A model generated the notes under the pieces. That model was not told the DNA's origin and made no database searches. It worked only from the letters and a program-made list of their open reading frames with translations. A stretch of DNA of 31,770 nt from a virus: IMG/VR virus record IMGVR_UViG_3300023082_000029, positions 1 through 31,770 of that record; one strand, written 5' to 3'. Below are positions 30,929 to 31,770 of the stretch, piece by piece. Every line of letters begins with the position of its first letter. Position 1 is the first letter of the stretch. Both the position numbers and the translations under genes were made by a program.

Positions 30929-31347
30929 TTTTCAAGAATTAACCATGTGCCTTGCGTTGCTCCTACAAACTCCATGAGAGAAGAGAAAGCCGTGGAAGCG
31001 TTAAGCGACTTCTTTTCAGAATTGAACATGGGATATAATATTTTAATCCCCCAGCTCTGCATCAGTTTGCCGGGAATAATGCTAGGCACAATTTCAGCGC
31101 ACCGTTCCTCTGTCAGCTCAGTTGCTTTGCCTAATACTAAATAGTCGTTCTCAGGCAATATTACGTGAGGTCTATCTTGACGTATTTGTTTACGTCTATC
31201 TGAACGAGACTCAAATATCAGAACGCTCTTTGTGTCTAAATACATCTGCCTTTGGTAATTCCAAAACGACAATTCAAAATCATTTGCGTCCTCAGGCACC
31301 ATTACCGCCAGTCCCTCAAACTTCTCTGTTTTGATTTGTTTAATCAT
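30916..31347 (-). CDS. Hypothetical protein, paralogue of 7282-7791
   Basis: The 143-residue product shares IKTEKFEGLAVMVP, GKATELTEERCAEIV and GTWLILEK with the protein at 7282, in the same order. The middle is a basic stretch (ESRSDRRKQIRQDRP) not found in the other copy. The start ATG lies 2 bp after the stop of the upstream gene. DNA identity over the first 50 bases is high, so the two copies probably arose by duplication or by separate acquisition of relatives. Confidence 0.75.
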   Translation of the reverse strand: MIKQIKTEKFEGLAVMVPEDANDFELSFWNYQRQMYLDTKSVLIFESRSDRRKQIRQDRPHVILPENDYLVLGKATELTEERCAEIVPSIIPGKLMQSWGIKILYPMFNSEKKSLNASTAFSSLMEFVGATQGTWLILEKCSS

Positions 31348-31349
31348 AG

Positions 31350-31553
31350 CTATACGTATTGAACAGTTTCCACTTCGTAATAATCACAGGGGTGGCAAAT
31401 AGAATCGAATACATTAGCATTGATTAATAGCAAAGGCAATCCATCATTCAATAAATCTGACATCGATGCACCAACGGGAATCGAATCTCCTTTATACTTA
31501 CCTTGCAGTATCTTCACTGTTATAAGCATTGTTTTTTCTAAATCTAATAGCAT
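31350..31553 (-). CDS. Hypothetical small protein (67 aa)
   Basis: The first gene of the leftward operon after a terminator. The ATG at 31553 follows a purine-rich GAAAGG about 14 bases upstream; an internal in-frame ATG at 31529 is an alternative. The product is beta-rich (LITVKILQGKYKGDSIPVG, LPLLLINANVFDS) with a CHPC motif. Function unknown. Confidence 0.6.
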   Translation of the reverse strand: MLLDLEKTMLITVKILQGKYKGDSIPVGASMSDLLNDGLPLLLINANVFDSICHPCDYYEVETVQYV

Positions 31554-31587
31554 AAGTAGTAGCGCCTTTCATTAGGTCGGGCACCCG

Positions 31588-31614
31588 AAAAACCCGAGCC
31601 TTGTGAGCGTCGGG
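31588..31614 (-). terminator. Leftward intrinsic terminator
   Basis: On the minus strand CCCGA (31614-31610) pairs with TCGGG (31597-31593), followed by TTTTT (31592-31588). It ends the gene that enters the window from the right, about 24 bases after its stop. Confidence 0.65.
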
Positions 31615-31637
31615 GGTGGATTTCGATATATTATCGA

Positions 31638-31770
31638 TCAGTCAGTGCATCCTCCGCTATCGCATGATTCTCCTAGAGTAAAAAATTCATACATAGCTTC
31701 TTTAGCTATAGTAAATCTGTCGTCTCCTATAGATTGATATGTTTGTCCGTTATCCAACCAAGTTCCTTTG
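31638..31770 (-). CDS. C-terminal end of an unrecognised protein (partial)
   Basis: The minus-strand frame is open from the right edge to TGA at 31640-31638, encoding about 43 residues. They include TWLDNGQTYQSIGDDRFT, a helix (IAKEAMYEFFTLG) and a Cys-rich end (ESCDSGGCTD). A terminator follows directly. The start lies outside the window and no family can be assigned. Confidence 0.55.
   Translation of the reverse strand, partial: KGTWLDNGQTYQSIGDDRFTIAKEAMYEFFTLGESCDSGGCTD

Noticed and set aside
1-31770. CRISPR array, insertion sequence or attachment site
   Set aside because: No spaced direct repeats of CRISPR type, no transposase or integrase-like protein, and no edge repeat around the tRNA were seen.

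Overview
The window looks like about 32 kb of a long-tailed (siphovirus-type) bacteriophage or prophage of a Bacteroidota host, probably in the Pedobacter/Mucilaginibacter (Sphingobacteriales) range. The reasons are the AT-leaning composition, Bacteroidota -7 boxes of the form TAnnTTTG at several gene starts, a lipoprotein with a Bacteroidota-like signal, and head and tail proteins of the types seen in Bacteroidota phages. No integrase, repressor, replication, lysis or unambiguous host gene is visible, so the window cannot decide between a free phage and a prophage.

Layout. 1-3.3 kb is the packaging module: DUF5681-type small terminase, large terminase and portal. 3.3-11.2 kb is a rightward accessory block of small genes coupled by ATGA or TAATG overlaps. 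It includes a minimal protein-kinase-like protein, a tRNA-Asp(GUC), a YopX-family protein, a DUF551 plus MazG-like fusion, and several single-helix membrane micropeptides. 11.2-11.75 kb carries two leftward small genes, with a divergent rightward gene next to them. 12.2-16.8 kb is the capsid and neck module: scaffold, decoration-like protein, major capsid, four head-tail joining and completion proteins, and the tail tube. 16.9-30.3 kb is the tail: a chaperone with a likely programmed -1 frameshift, a beta-helix-like protein, a 1607-residue tape measure, a beta-helix tail protein, a Dit-like protein, a tail protein ending in an SGNH esterase, and a Tal-like hub. A leftward, AT-rich, membrane-anchored second SGNH hydrolase interrupts the tail module at 26.8-27.5 kb. 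30.3-31.77 kb is a leftward operon of small accessory genes, including a lipoprotein and a paralogue of a gene at 7.3 kb.

The most notable signal is regulatory. Three major structural units (portal; scaffold/capsid; Dit/tail fibre) are each preceded by the same two-part element. It is a dyad TTACY-N10-AGTAA inside a 22-bp box, lying exactly 54 bp upstream (start to start) of a TAnnTTTG -7 box. In two cases the -7 box sits 4 bp from the ATG, which predicts leaderless mRNAs. A half-site copy sharing a 13-mer with the first lies before the Tal-like gene and overlaps the leftward promoter of the SGNH moron. This looks like a phage-specific late promoter family driven by a dimeric activator, with a possible late-gene/moron switch. 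All functional statements come from reading the sequence; no database search was run.
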